Positions 49,245-57,696 are shown, counted from the stretch's first letter. The stretch is 64,000 nt of DNA from Actinomadura sp. J1-007 (GCF_009793335.1 NZ_WING01000001.1:6200001-6264000); one strand, 5' to 3'. The notes: a model not told the origin generated them from the letters alone. A program made the numbers and translations.

Positions 49245-50678
49245 ATGAGCGCGGGCAGATGGTCGGCGGGCGTGATCCCGTACGCGGAGATGGGTTACTG
49301 GCGTCCGGACTACCAGCCGAAGGACAGCGACATCCTCGCCGCCTTCCGGATCACCCCGCAGCCGGGCGTGCCGCCCGAGGAGGCGGGCGCGGCCGTGGCG
49401 GGCGAGTCGTCCACCGCGACCTGGACGGTGGTCTGGACTGACCGCCTCACCTCGTACGAGAACTACCAGGCCAAGTGCTACCGGGTGGAGCCCGTCCCGG
49501 GGCAGGAGGGCCAGTTCATCGCCTACATCGCCTACGACCTCGACCTGTTCGAGGAGGGGTCGATCGCGAACCTGACGTCGTCCATCATCGGGAACGTCTT
49601 CGGGTTCAAGGCGCTGAAGGCGCTGCGCCTGGAGGACATGCGGATCCCGACCCACTACGTCAAGACGTTCCAGGGGCCCGCGCACGGGATCGTGATGGAG
49701 CGCGAGTACCTCGGCAAGTTCGGCCGCCCGCTGCTCGGCGCGACCGTCAAGCCGAAGCTCGGCCTCAGCGCCCGCAACTACGGCCGGGTGGTGTACGAGG
49801 CGCTGCGCGGCGGCCTGGACTTCACCAAGGACGACGAGAACATCAACTCCCAGCCGTTCATGCGCTGGCGGGACCGGTTCCTGTACTGCATGGAGGGCGT
49901 CAACCGGGCGCAGGCCGCGTCCGGCGAGATCAAGGGCCACTACCTCAACGTCACCGCCGGGACGATGGAGGCGATGTACGAGCGGGCCGAGTTCGCCAAG
50001 GAACTCGGCAGCGTCATCGTCATGATCGACCTGACGGTCGGGTACACCGCGATCCAGTCGATGGCGCACTGGGCGCGGGCGAACGGCGTCCTGCTGCACC
50101 TGCACCGCGCCGGGCACTCCACCTACACGCGGCAGAAGAACCACGGCGTCAACTTCCGCGTGATCGCCAAGTGGATGCGGCTGGCCGGGGTCGACCACGT
50201 CCACGCCGGGACGGTCGTCGGGAAGCTGGAGGGCGACCCGAACAGCGTCGCCGGCTACTACGACACGCTGCGGCTGGACCGCACGCCCGCCGACCCCGTG
50301 AAGGGCCTGTACTTCGACCAGGAGTGGGCCTCGCTGCCGGGCACCATGCCGGTCGCGTCCGGCGGCATCCACGCCGGGCAGATGCACCAGCTCCTGCACT
50401 ACCTGGACGAGGACGTGATCCTCCAGTTCGGCGGCGGGACGATCGGGCACCCGATGGGCATCGCGGCGGGCGCCACCGCCAACCGGGTCGCGCTGGAGGC
50501 GATGATCAAGGCGCGGAACGAGGGCCGCGACTTCATGGCCGAGGGCCCCGACATCCTGCGCGCCGCGGCCAAGCAGAGCCGCGAGCTCGACGTCGCGCTG
50601 TCCACCTGGGGCGACGTCACGTTCACCTACGAGTCCACCGACACCCCCGACGTCGTCGAGACCCCTGTGAGCATCTGA
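49245..50678 (+). CDS. cbbL: RuBisCO large subunit, red-like form I
   Basis: A 477-residue catalytic subunit that carboxylates ribulose 1,5-bisphosphate. Active-site blocks are intact: ATVKPKLGLS, the carbamylated lysine in DFTKDDENIN, LHRAGHSTYTR, loop 6 lysine in TVVGKLEGD and ASGGIHAGQMH. The N-terminal YWRPDYQPKDSDILAAFRITPQPGV and other features are red-type (form IC/ID-like), not a RuBisCO-like protein. The ATG at 49245 has AGGAGAG upstream; an open extension to 49074 crosses the regulatory region. The stop overlaps cbbS (TGATG). Confidence 0.97.
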   Translation: MSAGRWSAGVIPYAEMGYWRPDYQPKDSDILAAFRITPQPGVPPEEAGAAVAGESSTATWTVVWTDRLTSYENYQAKCYRVEPVPGQEGQFIAYIAYDLDLFEEGSIANLTSSIIGNVFGFKALKALRLEDMRIPTHYVKTFQGPAHGIVMEREYLGKFGRPLLGATVKPKLGLSARNYGRVVYEALRGGLDFTKDDENINSQPFMRWRDRFLYCMEGVNRAQAASGEIKGHYLNVTAGTMEAMYERAEFAKELGSVIVMIDLTVGYTAIQSMAHWARANGVLLHLHRAGHSTYTRQKNHGVNFRVIAKWMRLAGVDHVHAGTVVGKLEGDPNSVAGYYDTLRLDRTPADPVKGLYFDQEWASLPGTMPVASGGIHAGQMHQLLHYLDEDVILQFGGGTIGHPMGIAAGATANRVALEAMIKARNEGRDFMAEGPDILRAAAKQSRELDVALSTWGDVTFTYESTDTPDVVETPVSI

Positions 50679-51106
50679 TGAGGATCACCCAAGGCACCTT
50701 CTCCTACCTGCCCGAGCTCTCCGACGAGGAGATCGCCAAGCAGGTCGCGTACGCGCTGGACCAGGGCTGGCCCTGCTCGATCGAGTTCACCGACGACCCG
50801 CACCCGCGCAACTCGTACTGGGAGATGTGGGGGCTGCCGATGTTCGACCTGACGGACCCGGCGGGCGTGCTGATGGAGATCAAGGAGTGCCGCAAGGCGT
50901 ACCCGGGGCGCTACGTCCGGCTGAACGCCTACGACGCCCGCTACGGGCGGCAGACCACGGCGCTGTCGTTCATCGTCCAGCGCCCGGCCGAGGAGCCCGG
51001 CTTCCGCCTTGACCGCGAGGAGGCGGGCGACCGGCGCATCCGCTACAGGACCCACCCGTACGCGCTCGACCGTCCTGAGGGCGAGCGGTACGCGCGAGGG
51101 GAGTGA
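50678..51106 (+). CDS. cbbS: RuBisCO small subunit, red type
   Basis: A 142-residue subunit (TFSYLPELSDEEIAKQVAYALDQGW, SYWEMWGLPMFDL, YVRLNAYDARYGRQTTALSFIV). The C-terminal tail after residue 110 (GFRLDREEAGDRRIRYRTH) is the beta-hairpin extension of red-type small subunits. It is translationally coupled to cbbL by TGATG. A very stable hairpin begins 3 bp after its stop, before cbbX. Confidence 0.97.
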   Translation: MRITQGTFSYLPELSDEEIAKQVAYALDQGWPCSIEFTDDPHPRNSYWEMWGLPMFDLTDPAGVLMEIKECRKAYPGRYVRLNAYDARYGRQTTALSFIVQRPAEEPGFRLDREEAGDRRIRYRTHPYALDRPEGERYARGE

Positions 51107-51108
51107 CC

Positions 51109-51138
51109 GGCCGCGGGGCCCCGCCCGGCCCCGCGGCC
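51109..51138 (+). terminator. Strong hairpin between cbbS and cbbX
   Basis: GGCCGCGGGGCC (51109-51120) pairs perfectly with GGCCCCGCGGCC (51127-51138) around a 6-base loop. It should end or attenuate cbbLS transcription and lower cbbX output, or protect the cbbLS message 3' end. Confidence 0.8.
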
Positions 51139-51223
51139 GTTCGCGAACGGCCCGCGCCGCGGCCGGGCGGACGGCCCGGCCGCGGTCCGCGAGGCGCCGC
51201 GTCCCGCGAACGGACCCGCCACC

Positions 51224-51330
51224 GTTCGCGGGACGGCGCCCGCTATGGGCGGTGCCCGCCCCTCACGGGACGGTGCGCGCTGCGGGCGGTGCTCGCCGTT
51301 CGCGGGACGGTGCTCGCCGTTCACGGAGAC
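51224..51330. repeat. 37-bp tandem repeat upstream of cbbX
   Basis: Units at 51224-51260 and 51261-51297 share GGGACGG and GGGCGGTGC blocks; a third, shortened unit (51298-51318) and a fragment follow. It fills most of the cbbS-cbbX gap of 254 bp. No coding role is seen. Confidence 0.75.
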
Positions 51331-51360
51331 AGGCACAGGACATGGGGAAGAGGGAGAGCG

Positions 51361-52356
51361 TTGAGCGAAAGACTGGGGTTCGGGATGCGTTCGGCTGAGA
51401 ACGGTTCCCAGGCGGAGCCGTCCGGTGACTCCCGCGCCGGGGGAGCGCCGGGGGAGCCTCCGCCGGACGAGCCGCTTCCCGCGGGCGCGCGCGTGGACCT
51501 CGAAAAGGAACGTGCCGAATCCCAGGCCGACGAGGTCCTCGACGCGCTCGACGCCGAACTGGTCGGGCTCGCCCCGGTGAAGACCCGCATCCGCGAGATC
51601 GCCGCGCTCCTGCTCGTGGACCGGGTCCGCGCCCGCTACGGCATCGACTCGGGCCGTCCCAACCTGCACATGTGCTTCACCGGCAGCCCCGGCACGGGGA
51701 AGACCACCGTCGCCGTACGGCTCGCCGAGCTCCTCCACCGCCTCGGGTACGTCCGCAAGGGCCACCTGGTCTCGGTGACCCGCGACGACCTGGTCGGGCA
51801 GTACGTCGGGCACACCGCGCCGAAGACCAAGGAGGTGCTGAAGCGGGCGATGGGCGGCGTGCTGTTCATCGACGAGGCGTACTACCTCTACCGGGCCGAG
51901 AACGAGCGCGACTACGGGCAGGAGGCCATCGAGATCCTGCTCCAGGTCATGGAGAACCAGCGCGACGACCTGGTCGTCGTCCTCGCGGGCTACAAGGACC
52001 GCATGGACTCGTTCTTCTCGTCCAATCCGGGGATGAGCTCGCGGATCGCCCACCACATCGACTTCCCCGACTACCAGACCGGCGAGCTGGAGGCGATCGG
52101 CCATCTGATGATGGAGCGCGAGGGGTACCGCCTCGCCCCCGAGACCGCGCCGGTGTTCCGCGACTACCTGGAGCGGCGCCGCGGGCGGCCCCGGTTCGCC
52201 AACGCCCGGTCCGTCCGCAACGCCATCGAGCGGGCCCGGCTCCGCCACGCCAGCCGCCTGCTCGCGCGCGGCGGCGAGGTGGACCGCGACGACCTCACCA
52301 CCCTGCTCCCGGACGACTTCCTCGCCAGCCGCGTCTTCACCGCGGTGCGACCGTGA
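51361..52356 (+). CDS. cbbX: CbbX, red-type RuBisCO activase (AAA+)
   Basis: A 331-residue AAA+ ATPase that removes inhibitory sugar phosphates from red-type RuBisCO. Walker A is TGSPGTGKTTVAVRLAELLH, Walker B is GGVLFIDEAYYL, and the pore-loop region is VTRDDLVGQYVGHTAPKT. The start is probably TTG at 51361 (after GAGGGAGAG); ATG at 51385 is an alternative, since the first 45 residues are disordered. Its pairing with cbbL-cbbS confirms the red lineage. Confidence 0.95.
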   Translation: MSERLGFGMRSAENGSQAEPSGDSRAGGAPGEPPPDEPLPAGARVDLEKERAESQADEVLDALDAELVGLAPVKTRIREIAALLLVDRVRARYGIDSGRPNLHMCFTGSPGTGKTTVAVRLAELLHRLGYVRKGHLVSVTRDDLVGQYVGHTAPKTKEVLKRAMGGVLFIDEAYYLYRAENERDYGQEAIEILLQVMENQRDDLVVVLAGYKDRMDSFFSSNPGMSSRIAHHIDFPDYQTGELEAIGHLMMEREGYRLAPETAPVFRDYLERRRGRPRFANARSVRNAIERARLRHASRLLARGGEVDRDDLTTLLPDDFLASRVFTAVRP

Positions 52357-52430
52357 TCACATCCGATCAGGGGATGCGCCCCCGCATGTCTTAGTGTTGG
52401 CACCATCGACATGAGGATGTGGGGGAGACG

Positions 52431-53338
52431 TTGCTGAACCCTGAGGATCTGTACGAGCTGGACTCCGACCTGCCGGAGATGACCGGCCCGGTCCTGCTGC
52501 ACAGCCTCGACGGCTTCGTGGACGCGGGGTCCACCGGGCAGCTCGTGCGCGAGCACGTCCTCGACGCGATGGAGCACCGCGTGATCGCCCGGTTCGACGT
52601 GGACTCGCTGATCGACTACCGCGCCCGGCGGCCGGCGATGACCTACGACCGCGACCACTGGTCCTCCTACGACGCGCCCGAGCTGGTCGTCCACCTGGTC
52701 CGCGACGAGGTCGGCAGCCCGTTCCTGATGCTGACCGGCCCGAGCCCGACCGGCTCTGGGAGGGCTTCACCGCCGCGGTCCGCGACCTGGTCGAACGGGT
52801 CGGGGTGTCCCTCGTCGTCGGCTTCCACGGCATACCCATGGGCGTGCCGCACACCCGCCCGGTCGGGATGACGTCCCACGCGACCCGGCCCGAGCTGGTC
52901 ACCCGCAACTCGTGGTTCGACAAGGTGCAGGTCCCGGGCAGCGCCGCCGGGCTGCTGGAGCTGCGGCTCGGCGAGTCGGGCCACGACGCCCTCGGCTTCG
53001 CCGTCCACGTCCCCCACTACCTGGCCCAGTCGGCCTACCCGGCCGCCGCCGTCGCCGCCCTGGAGGCCGTCGTCGCCGCCACCGGCCTCGTCCTGCCGGC
53101 CGACCGCCTGCGCGAGGCCGCCGCCCGCACCGACACCGAGATCGCCGAGCAGGTCGCCGGCAACGACGAGGTCGAGAAGGTCGTGCGCGCGCTGGAGCAG
53201 CAGTACGACGCGTTCGCCGGGGCCGCCGAGCGCGAGAGCCTCCTCGCCGAGTCCCAGGACATGCCCACCGCCGACGAACTGGCCGCCCAGTTCGAGCGCT
53301 TCCTGGCCGAACAGGACGGCCCCGACACCCAGCAGTAA
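52431..53338 (+). CDS. PAC2-family (proteasome assembly chaperone-like) protein, frameshifted
   Basis: A 302-residue protein of the PAC2 superfamily common in actinobacteria. The first frame covers LLNPEDLYELDSDLPEMTGPVLLH to SPFLMLTG; the second continues with VSLVVGFHGIPMGVPHTRPVG to the end at LAEQDGPDTQQ. One C is missing at 52739-52741, restoring a GPEPDRLWEGFTAAV linker. TTG at 52431 is chosen (after GGGGGAG) because relatives start at the DLYELD motif; GTG at 52419 is possible. It may be linked to proteasome function; not proven in bacteria. Confidence 0.85.
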
Positions 53339-53378
53339 CCCCTCCCAGCGCTCGCCCCCAGCCCCCGCGCCGGGCTCC

Positions 53379-53680
53379 GGGCCTGCCTTCCGGTGCCGCG
53401 CCCCGGGCTGGCCCTCGCGGGCAGCGCTCCGGGCGTGCCTTCCGGTGCCGCGCCCCGGGTCGGTCCTCCGGTGCCGAGCCACGGGCTTGCCCTCACGTGC
53501 CGCGCCTCGGGCCGAGCCTCGCGGGCCGAGTCCCGGGCGTGCCTTCGGGTGCCGTGGCCCGGGCATGCGCTACGGCGCCGCGGCACGGGCGTGCGCTTTG
53601 GCACCATGCCCCGGGCGTGCGGTCCGGTGCCGCGTCCCGGGCCGAGCCACGGGCCTGGCCTCCGGCGCTGCGGCCCCGGG
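53379..53680. repeat. 26-bp minisatellite, ten or more phase-locked units
   Basis: Units beginning GGGC start at 53379, 53405, 53431, 53457, 53483, 53509, 53535, 53561, 53587, 53613 and 53639, exactly 26 bp apart, although units differ at up to a third of positions. The typical core is GGGCGTGCCTTCCGGTGCCG. After 53651 phase is lost. The rest of the 559-bp spacer, to 53897, is GC/GT-rich with no gene. Confidence 0.9.
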
Positions 53681-53897
53681 GGCCCGGCATTCGGGAGCGG
53701 GGTCTCTTTTCGTGCGGTGCGTCCTCGGTTCGTGTGGTGGGGCGGGGGCTCGGGGGGGGCGTCTCGTTGGCCTGGGCGGTGGGGCGCTGGTCTTGTGTGG
53801 TGTGGTGTGTTCTCGACTTGCGCGGCGCGTTCTGCGTTTTGTGCTGTTTGGGCCTCGTTCTGTGCGGTGTGGCGCGCCTGGGCGGCGCGGGGGCGGG

Positions 53898-54422
53898 TCA
53901 GCTTCGTTGGGCGGTGAGTCTGCCGTGGGAGCGGACGATGCCCAGGGCCAGTTCGAGCAGGGCCTGCTTCTCGCGGGTGCCGCCGAGGTCGTAGGCGGCG
54001 ATCACGAGCGAGCGGCCGTCGTCCTCGCCGAGGGTGAAGACGCGGCGGGCGGCGGCGGCCGGTTCCGGACGTTCGCCGCCGGACGGTTCGCCCGACGGCG
54101 TCTCGGCGGTCGCCTGGGTGTCCGCGGCCGCGCCGTCCCGTTCGGGGACGCCCAGCTCGCGGAGGTGCGCCTCGGTCCAGTCGCCCGCGATGAGGCGGTC
54201 GAGCGTGCCGTCCGGCAGCACGTAGGCGCGCTCGATCGCGGCCTTCGTGCCCGGGGCGAAGTTGGCGCGGCGGCCCGACTCCAGGTCGGTGAGGATGCGG
54301 TACCCGATGCCGCCCGCGCGCTGGAAGTCGGTCAGCCGCGCCACTCCCAGGTCTCGGATCCGCCGCCCGCGCAGGGCATTTCCGATACTTGCCCAGGGCT
54401 TGTCGGAATCCGAGGTGGGCAT
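53898..54422 (-). CDS. XRE-like helix-turn-helix regulator
   Basis: A 174-residue protein: an N-terminal helix-turn-helix (SIGNALRGRRIRDLGVARLTDFQRAGGIGYRILTDLESGRR), then an acidic, disordered linker and a helical C-terminus (EKQALLELALGIVRSHGRL). The repressor-like sequence and its divergence from the tail-island genes suggest it is their local repressor. The ATG at 54422 (MPTSDSDKPW) has AGGAG upstream; a start at 54488 is possible. Confidence 0.8.
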   Translation of the reverse strand: MPTSDSDKPWASIGNALRGRRIRDLGVARLTDFQRAGGIGYRILTDLESGRRANFAPGTKAAIERAYVLPDGTLDRLIAGDWTEAHLRELGVPERDGAAADTQATAETPSGEPSGGERPEPAAAARRVFTLGEDDGRSLVIAAYDLGGTREKQALLELALGIVRSHGRLTAQRS

Positions 54423-54550
54423 CGGTCCGGCTCCTCTCTGACGCGGGGGGACGTGTTTCAGGGTGTCGGAAAGGTTGTGCACGGTCAAGCAAGCCCAGGC
54501 GGGCGGGGTGGGGTAAGGAGATCACGATTCTCGCTCAGATCCGTCAACGC

Positions 54551-54580
54551 TTGCCCTCTTTGCGTATCTTTGCCTAAGAT
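54551..54580 (+). promoter_or_regulatory. Promoter with built-in repeats upstream of the island's first plus-strand gene
   Basis: TTGCCC (54551-54556) and TAAGAT (54575-54580) are spaced 18 bp in an unusually AT-rich stretch. The heptamer TCTTTGC occurs twice in the spacer, 10 bp apart (54557, 54567), as a regulator binding to one DNA face would need. TCCTAAC follows at 54587 and recurs near 55013. Confidence 0.55.
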
Positions 54581-54705
54581 TTCCAATCCTAACCCAGGAC
54601 AATGCTGCTGTTGCCCATCTGGTTCGGCCGACGCTCGCGCGCGGCGACCGGCAGGCGACACGAACGGCCGTGTCTCGACCTCCCCGCATTTTTTCAGGAG
54701 ATCTC

Positions 54706-54951
54706 ATGTCCAAGGCGTCGTTCACCGAGCCCGTCAGCCACCGCGCGACCGCGCTCGAACTGATCCAGCAGCTTCAGACCCTGTCCGAGGGCGCGTCGGG
54801 GGACGGCGCGGTCGTCTCGCTTGCCGCGCAGGTGCTCGGGCACGCCCTGCTCGACGTGGCGAAGGCCGTGCGCGACTCGGCCGGCACCGAGGTCAGCCTC
54901 AAGCTCGTCCCCTCCGTGCAGTCGGAGCCGACGGGCGCGGCGGGCACCTGA
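54706..54951 (+). CDS. Small hypothetical protein of the tail-island regulatory block
   Basis: An 81-residue protein, mainly one or two amphipathic helices (ATALELIQQLQTLSEG, AAQVLGHALLDVAKAVRDSAG). I do not recognise it. AGGAG lies 6 bases before the ATG, and a promoter-like element lies 125 bp upstream. It precedes an XRE gene and a whiB gene on the same strand. Confidence 0.7.
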   Translation: MSKASFTEPVSHRATALELIQQLQTLSEGASGDGAVVSLAAQVLGHALLDVAKAVRDSAGTEVSLKLVPSVQSEPTGAAGT

Positions 54952-55081
54952 CGGACGGGATGCGGGGCCCGGGAGCCGGGTCCCGCAGTGGTTTTCCGCT
55001 CCGTTCCGATGATTCCTAACTTTTCCTTTAGCTTCCTTGATCAATCGGCCTCTCCGACACCCGAAGCGATGCGAGGTGCGA

Positions 55082-55306
55082 GTGAACGACAGCGAGCACG
55101 TGCCGATCGACCCGGAGGCGCTGCGCCGGCTGCGCGCCGCCTCCGGCCTGCGGCAGGCGGACCTGGCGGTTCTCGCCGGGATCGACGCCTCCTACCTGTC
55201 CATGCTGGAGACCGGGCGGCGGCGCCGGCCCTCCCGCGCCGTCGCGGCGCGGCTGGCCGAGGCGCTCGGCGTCCAGGCCCGGACGTTCACCAGGGACGGC
55301 CGGTGA
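55082..55306 (+). CDS. Small XRE-family DNA-binding protein
   Basis: A 74-residue single helix-turn-helix protein (LRRLRAASGLRQADLAVLAGIDASYLSMLETGRRRRPSR in two blocks), like phage Cro or excision-control regulators. GTG at 55082 has AGGTG upstream. Its stop overlaps the whiB start as GTGA. Confidence 0.85.
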   Translation: MNDSEHVPIDPEALRRLRAASGLRQADLAVLAGIDASYLSMLETGRRRRPSRAVAARLAEALGVQARTFTRDGR

Positions 55307-55566
55307 CCGCGGCCTGGCGCGAGCGCGCGGCCTGCGCCGGCGCCGACCCCGAGCAGTTCTTCCCGGCCTTCCCGTCCCGGGGCACCGCCACGGCGGCCAG
55401 GGAGCTGTGCGCGTCCTGCCCGGCCGTCCGGTCCTGCCTGGAGTACGCCCTCGCCGACGAGTCGATCGTCGGGATCTGGGGCGGCACCAACGAGCGCGAA
55501 CGGCAGGTCATGCGGCTGCGCGCCGGGTCCGCCCCGCGCCCGCGCCCGTTCCCCGACGTCGCCTGA
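55303..55566 (+). CDS. WhiB-like iron-sulfur regulator
   Basis: An 87-residue protein with four cysteines (11, 36, 39, 45) in the WhiB pattern C...CxxCxxxxxC (ELCASCPAVRSCLEYAL), the GIWGG turn and a basic C-terminus. WhiB proteins bind a 4Fe-4S cluster and pair with the principal sigma factor; phage-encoded versions reprogramme the host. It is coupled to the XRE gene by GTGA and sits in the tail-island regulatory block. Confidence 0.92.
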   Translation: MTAAWRERAACAGADPEQFFPAFPSRGTATAARELCASCPAVRSCLEYALADESIVGIWGGTNERERQVMRLRAGSAPRPRPFPDVA

Positions 55567-55593
55567 ACGGCGCAGCGATCCCTAGGAGTTGCC

Positions 55594-56235
55594 ATGTCCC
55601 ACTGCCCAGGCCCGTGCAACGCGGCGCGCCGCCGCGACGCCTCCCACGACGCCCGCGACCGGACGGCCCGCGCGGTCCCCGTCGAGGGGGAGCCGGTGTG
55701 GTGCCGCCGCTGCCGGACGCTGATCGGCACGCGGCTCGCGGAGCTGGACGACCTCGCCGCGCTGCTCGGCGCGGCCGGGGGCGGCCGGCGGCCCGGCGTG
55801 CCGGAGAAGGTGTCGGGCAGCCGCGCCGCCGCGTCCCCCTCGCCCGTCGCCGACGACCTCGACGAGCTCATCCGCACGCTGCTGAGCTGGGAGGACGCCT
55901 ACCGCGAGGACCGCGGGCTCGGCCCGAGGCCGCGGCGCGGGCGGTACGCGCCGACGCTGAGCAAGTGCCTGGCCTGGCTGGGCGCGCACCTCGACGGCCT
56001 GCTGCGCTTCCCGGGCGCCGAGGACTTCGGCGCGGAGGTCCTGGACCTGCACCGGCGCCTGAAGGGCCGCACGACGGGCGGCGGCCCGCGGCGCGCCACG
56101 CCGCTGCCGTGCCCCCGCTGCGACCTGCTGACGCTGGCCCACGACGTGGTGGCCGAACGCGTGCGCTGCCGCCAGTGCCGCTGGTCGGCGACCGTCGAGG
56201 AGTACGAGGCGTACTCGCGGCGGAGGGCGTCGTGA
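55594..56235 (+). CDS. Hypothetical protein with N- and C-terminal cysteine knuckles
   Basis: A 213-residue protein. CRRC near residue 37 and the pair CPRC...CRQC near 173-197 suggest zinc ribbons flanking a helical middle (DDLDELIRTLLSWEDAYRED). I have seen similar proteins in actinomycete prophages but know no function. Its stop overlaps the next start as GTGA, so it is co-transcribed with the excisionase-like gene. Confidence 0.75.
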   Translation: MSHCPGPCNAARRRDASHDARDRTARAVPVEGEPVWCRRCRTLIGTRLAELDDLAALLGAAGGGRRPGVPEKVSGSRAAASPSPVADDLDELIRTLLSWEDAYREDRGLGPRPRRGRYAPTLSKCLAWLGAHLDGLLRFPGAEDFGAEVLDLHRRLKGRTTGGGPRRATPLPCPRCDLLTLAHDVVAERVRCRQCRWSATVEEYEAYSRRRAS

Positions 56236-56468
56236 ACGATCCCTCCCGCACGCTGCTCACCGTCGCGCAGGCCGCCGAGCGCGCCGGGGTCGGCGCCTCC
56301 ACCGTCCGCCAGTGGGTCCGGCGCGGCCACCTGCCGGTCGTACGGCTCGCGGGCCGCGTGTGGGTCCGCGAGCTGGACCTGCTGATCGCCGAACGCGACA
56401 CCCGCCGCCGCGGCGGCGCCCGCCGCGGCGCGGAGGCAGCAGGGCCAGTCAATTGCGGGGGTGGCTGA
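56232..56468 (+). CDS. MerR/excisionase-type small helix-turn-helix protein
   Basis: A 78-residue protein whose core (LLTVAQAAERAGVGASTVRQWVRRGHLPVVRL) is a HTH_17/excisionase winged helix; it then has a basic tail. Such proteins direct phage excision or regulate early genes. No integrase is visible in the window. It is the last gene before a strong hairpin that separates regulatory from tail genes. Confidence 0.82.
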   Translation: MNDPSRTLLTVAQAAERAGVGASTVRQWVRRGHLPVVRLAGRVWVRELDLLIAERDTRRRGGARRGAEAAGPVNCGGG

Positions 56469-56520
56469 GGGGCTGTCACTCTCGTTCTCGATGGTGGTGC
56501 TCTCTCGCCGGGAGCGCCGC

Positions 56521-56560
56521 GGGGAAGCCGCCGGGCGCACATGCGACCGGCGGCTTCCCC
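56521..56560 (+). terminator. 14-bp hairpin between regulatory and tail genes
   Basis: GGGGAAGCCGCCGG (56521-56534) pairs perfectly with CCGGCGGCTTCCCC (56547-56560). The 12-base loop contains a further CGCA/TGCG pair. It probably ends the regulatory transcript. Confidence 0.8.
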
Positions 56561-56655
56561 ATGTCAGCGGCCCGGGGGCCGCGCCGCCCTTCCCCTCGGC
56601 CCCCGGGCCGCCCCACCCACTCGCACCCCGCGTCCGCTACGCGGAGGAGGCCGCT

Positions 56656-57696
56656 GTGTCGATCATGTTCCGTGCATCCACGTCCGCGTCGGGGACGTCC
56701 TCGGCCGTCCTGACCCTGCCACCGGCGCTGCGCCCCGGCGACGGCATGCTGATCTTCGCCGTCGTGAACGGGGCGGCGACCCTGGCCGCGCCGCCGGGCT
56801 GGACCCTCGTCGACTCCCGCGCCGTCGGGACGAACGTCTCCGGACGGGTCTTCGCCCGCGCGGCGCAGGCCGGGGACGCCGGCGCCGCGGTGAACGTGAC
56901 CAACGACGGCGCCGCCGGCGTCAAGAGCGCGGCGGTCCTCGTCGCGTACGCCGGGATTGACCCGCTCGGTCCCGTGCACGTCTCCGGCGCCCGCACCGAG
57001 ACGGCGAGCGGGAACGCGCACGCCACGCCGGCGGTGACGACGACCGCGGGCCAGTGCTGGGCCGTCCAGGCGGCGGTGTCCAAGGACGCCGGGACGGCCT
57101 GGACGCCGCCGTCCGGGACCGTCCTGCGCCAGCAGGTCTTCGCGGGCGGCACCGGCCAGGTCACCGCCGCCGTCGCGGACGGCAACGGCCCCCACCCCGC
57201 GGGCCCCGTCGGCGGCGCGGCGTTCACCTCGACCGCCGCCACCGCGGACGCGATCACGTGGACGGTCGCGCTCCGCCCCGAGATCCCGGTCGCCGCCGTC
57301 TTCCCGGACGTCGAGGCCGCGGTCGCCTCCTACCTCACCTCGCGGCCCGAGATGGCAGGGATCCCGGTCGGCTCCTCGCTGCCGTCCGGTCACGACGGCA
57401 CCACGCCCGCCGTGGTGCTGATCCGCGACGGCGGCTCGTACCGCGAGGACGAGGCGCTGGACGACGCGCAGCTCCGCATCGAGACGTACGGCCCCGGCGT
57501 GACCGGCGCACACGAGGTCATGCGCCGCGTGCGGGCGCTGCTCGCGGGCCTGCCGTCCCACGCGTTCCCCGGCTTCGTCATCGGCGACGTCACCGAGGAG
57601 GGCCACCTGCGGGGCCTGCGCCGGCTGACCGACCGCACCAGGCCCGAGTTCACGCGCTACTGCCTGAACGTCCACCTGCTCGTCCACATGAGCTGA
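56656..57696 (+). CDS. Fusion of beta-sandwich adhesin-like domain with phage tail-terminator-like domain
   Basis: A 346-residue protein. Residues 1-215 form a Thr/Ala/Gly-rich beta domain (TLPPALRPGDGMLIFAVVNG, PPGWTLVDSRAVG) like those decorating actinophage tails. Residues 216-346 (FPDVEAAVASYLTSRPEM, LRIETYGPGVTGAHEVMRRVRALL) look like a tail terminator, which caps the tail tube. GTG at 56656 has GGAGGAGG 5 bases upstream. First structural gene of the island; no head gene precedes it. Both domain calls are pattern judgements. Confidence 0.68.
   Translation: MSIMFRASTSASGTSSAVLTLPPALRPGDGMLIFAVVNGAATLAAPPGWTLVDSRAVGTNVSGRVFARAAQAGDAGAAVNVTNDGAAGVKSAAVLVAYAGIDPLGPVHVSGARTETASGNAHATPAVTTTAGQCWAVQAAVSKDAGTAWTPPSGTVLRQQVFAGGTGQVTAAVADGNGPHPAGPVGGAAFTSTAATADAITWTVALRPEIPVAAVFPDVEAAVASYLTSRPEMAGIPVGSSLPSGHDGTTPAVVLIRDGGSYREDEALDDAQLRIETYGPGVTGAHEVMRRVRALLAGLPSHAFPGFVIGDVTEEGHLRGLRRLTDRTRPEFTRYCLNVHLLVHMS

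Noticed and set aside
53379..53680. CRISPR array
   Set aside because: The 26-bp units abut directly with no spacers and diverge from one another; no cas genes are present.
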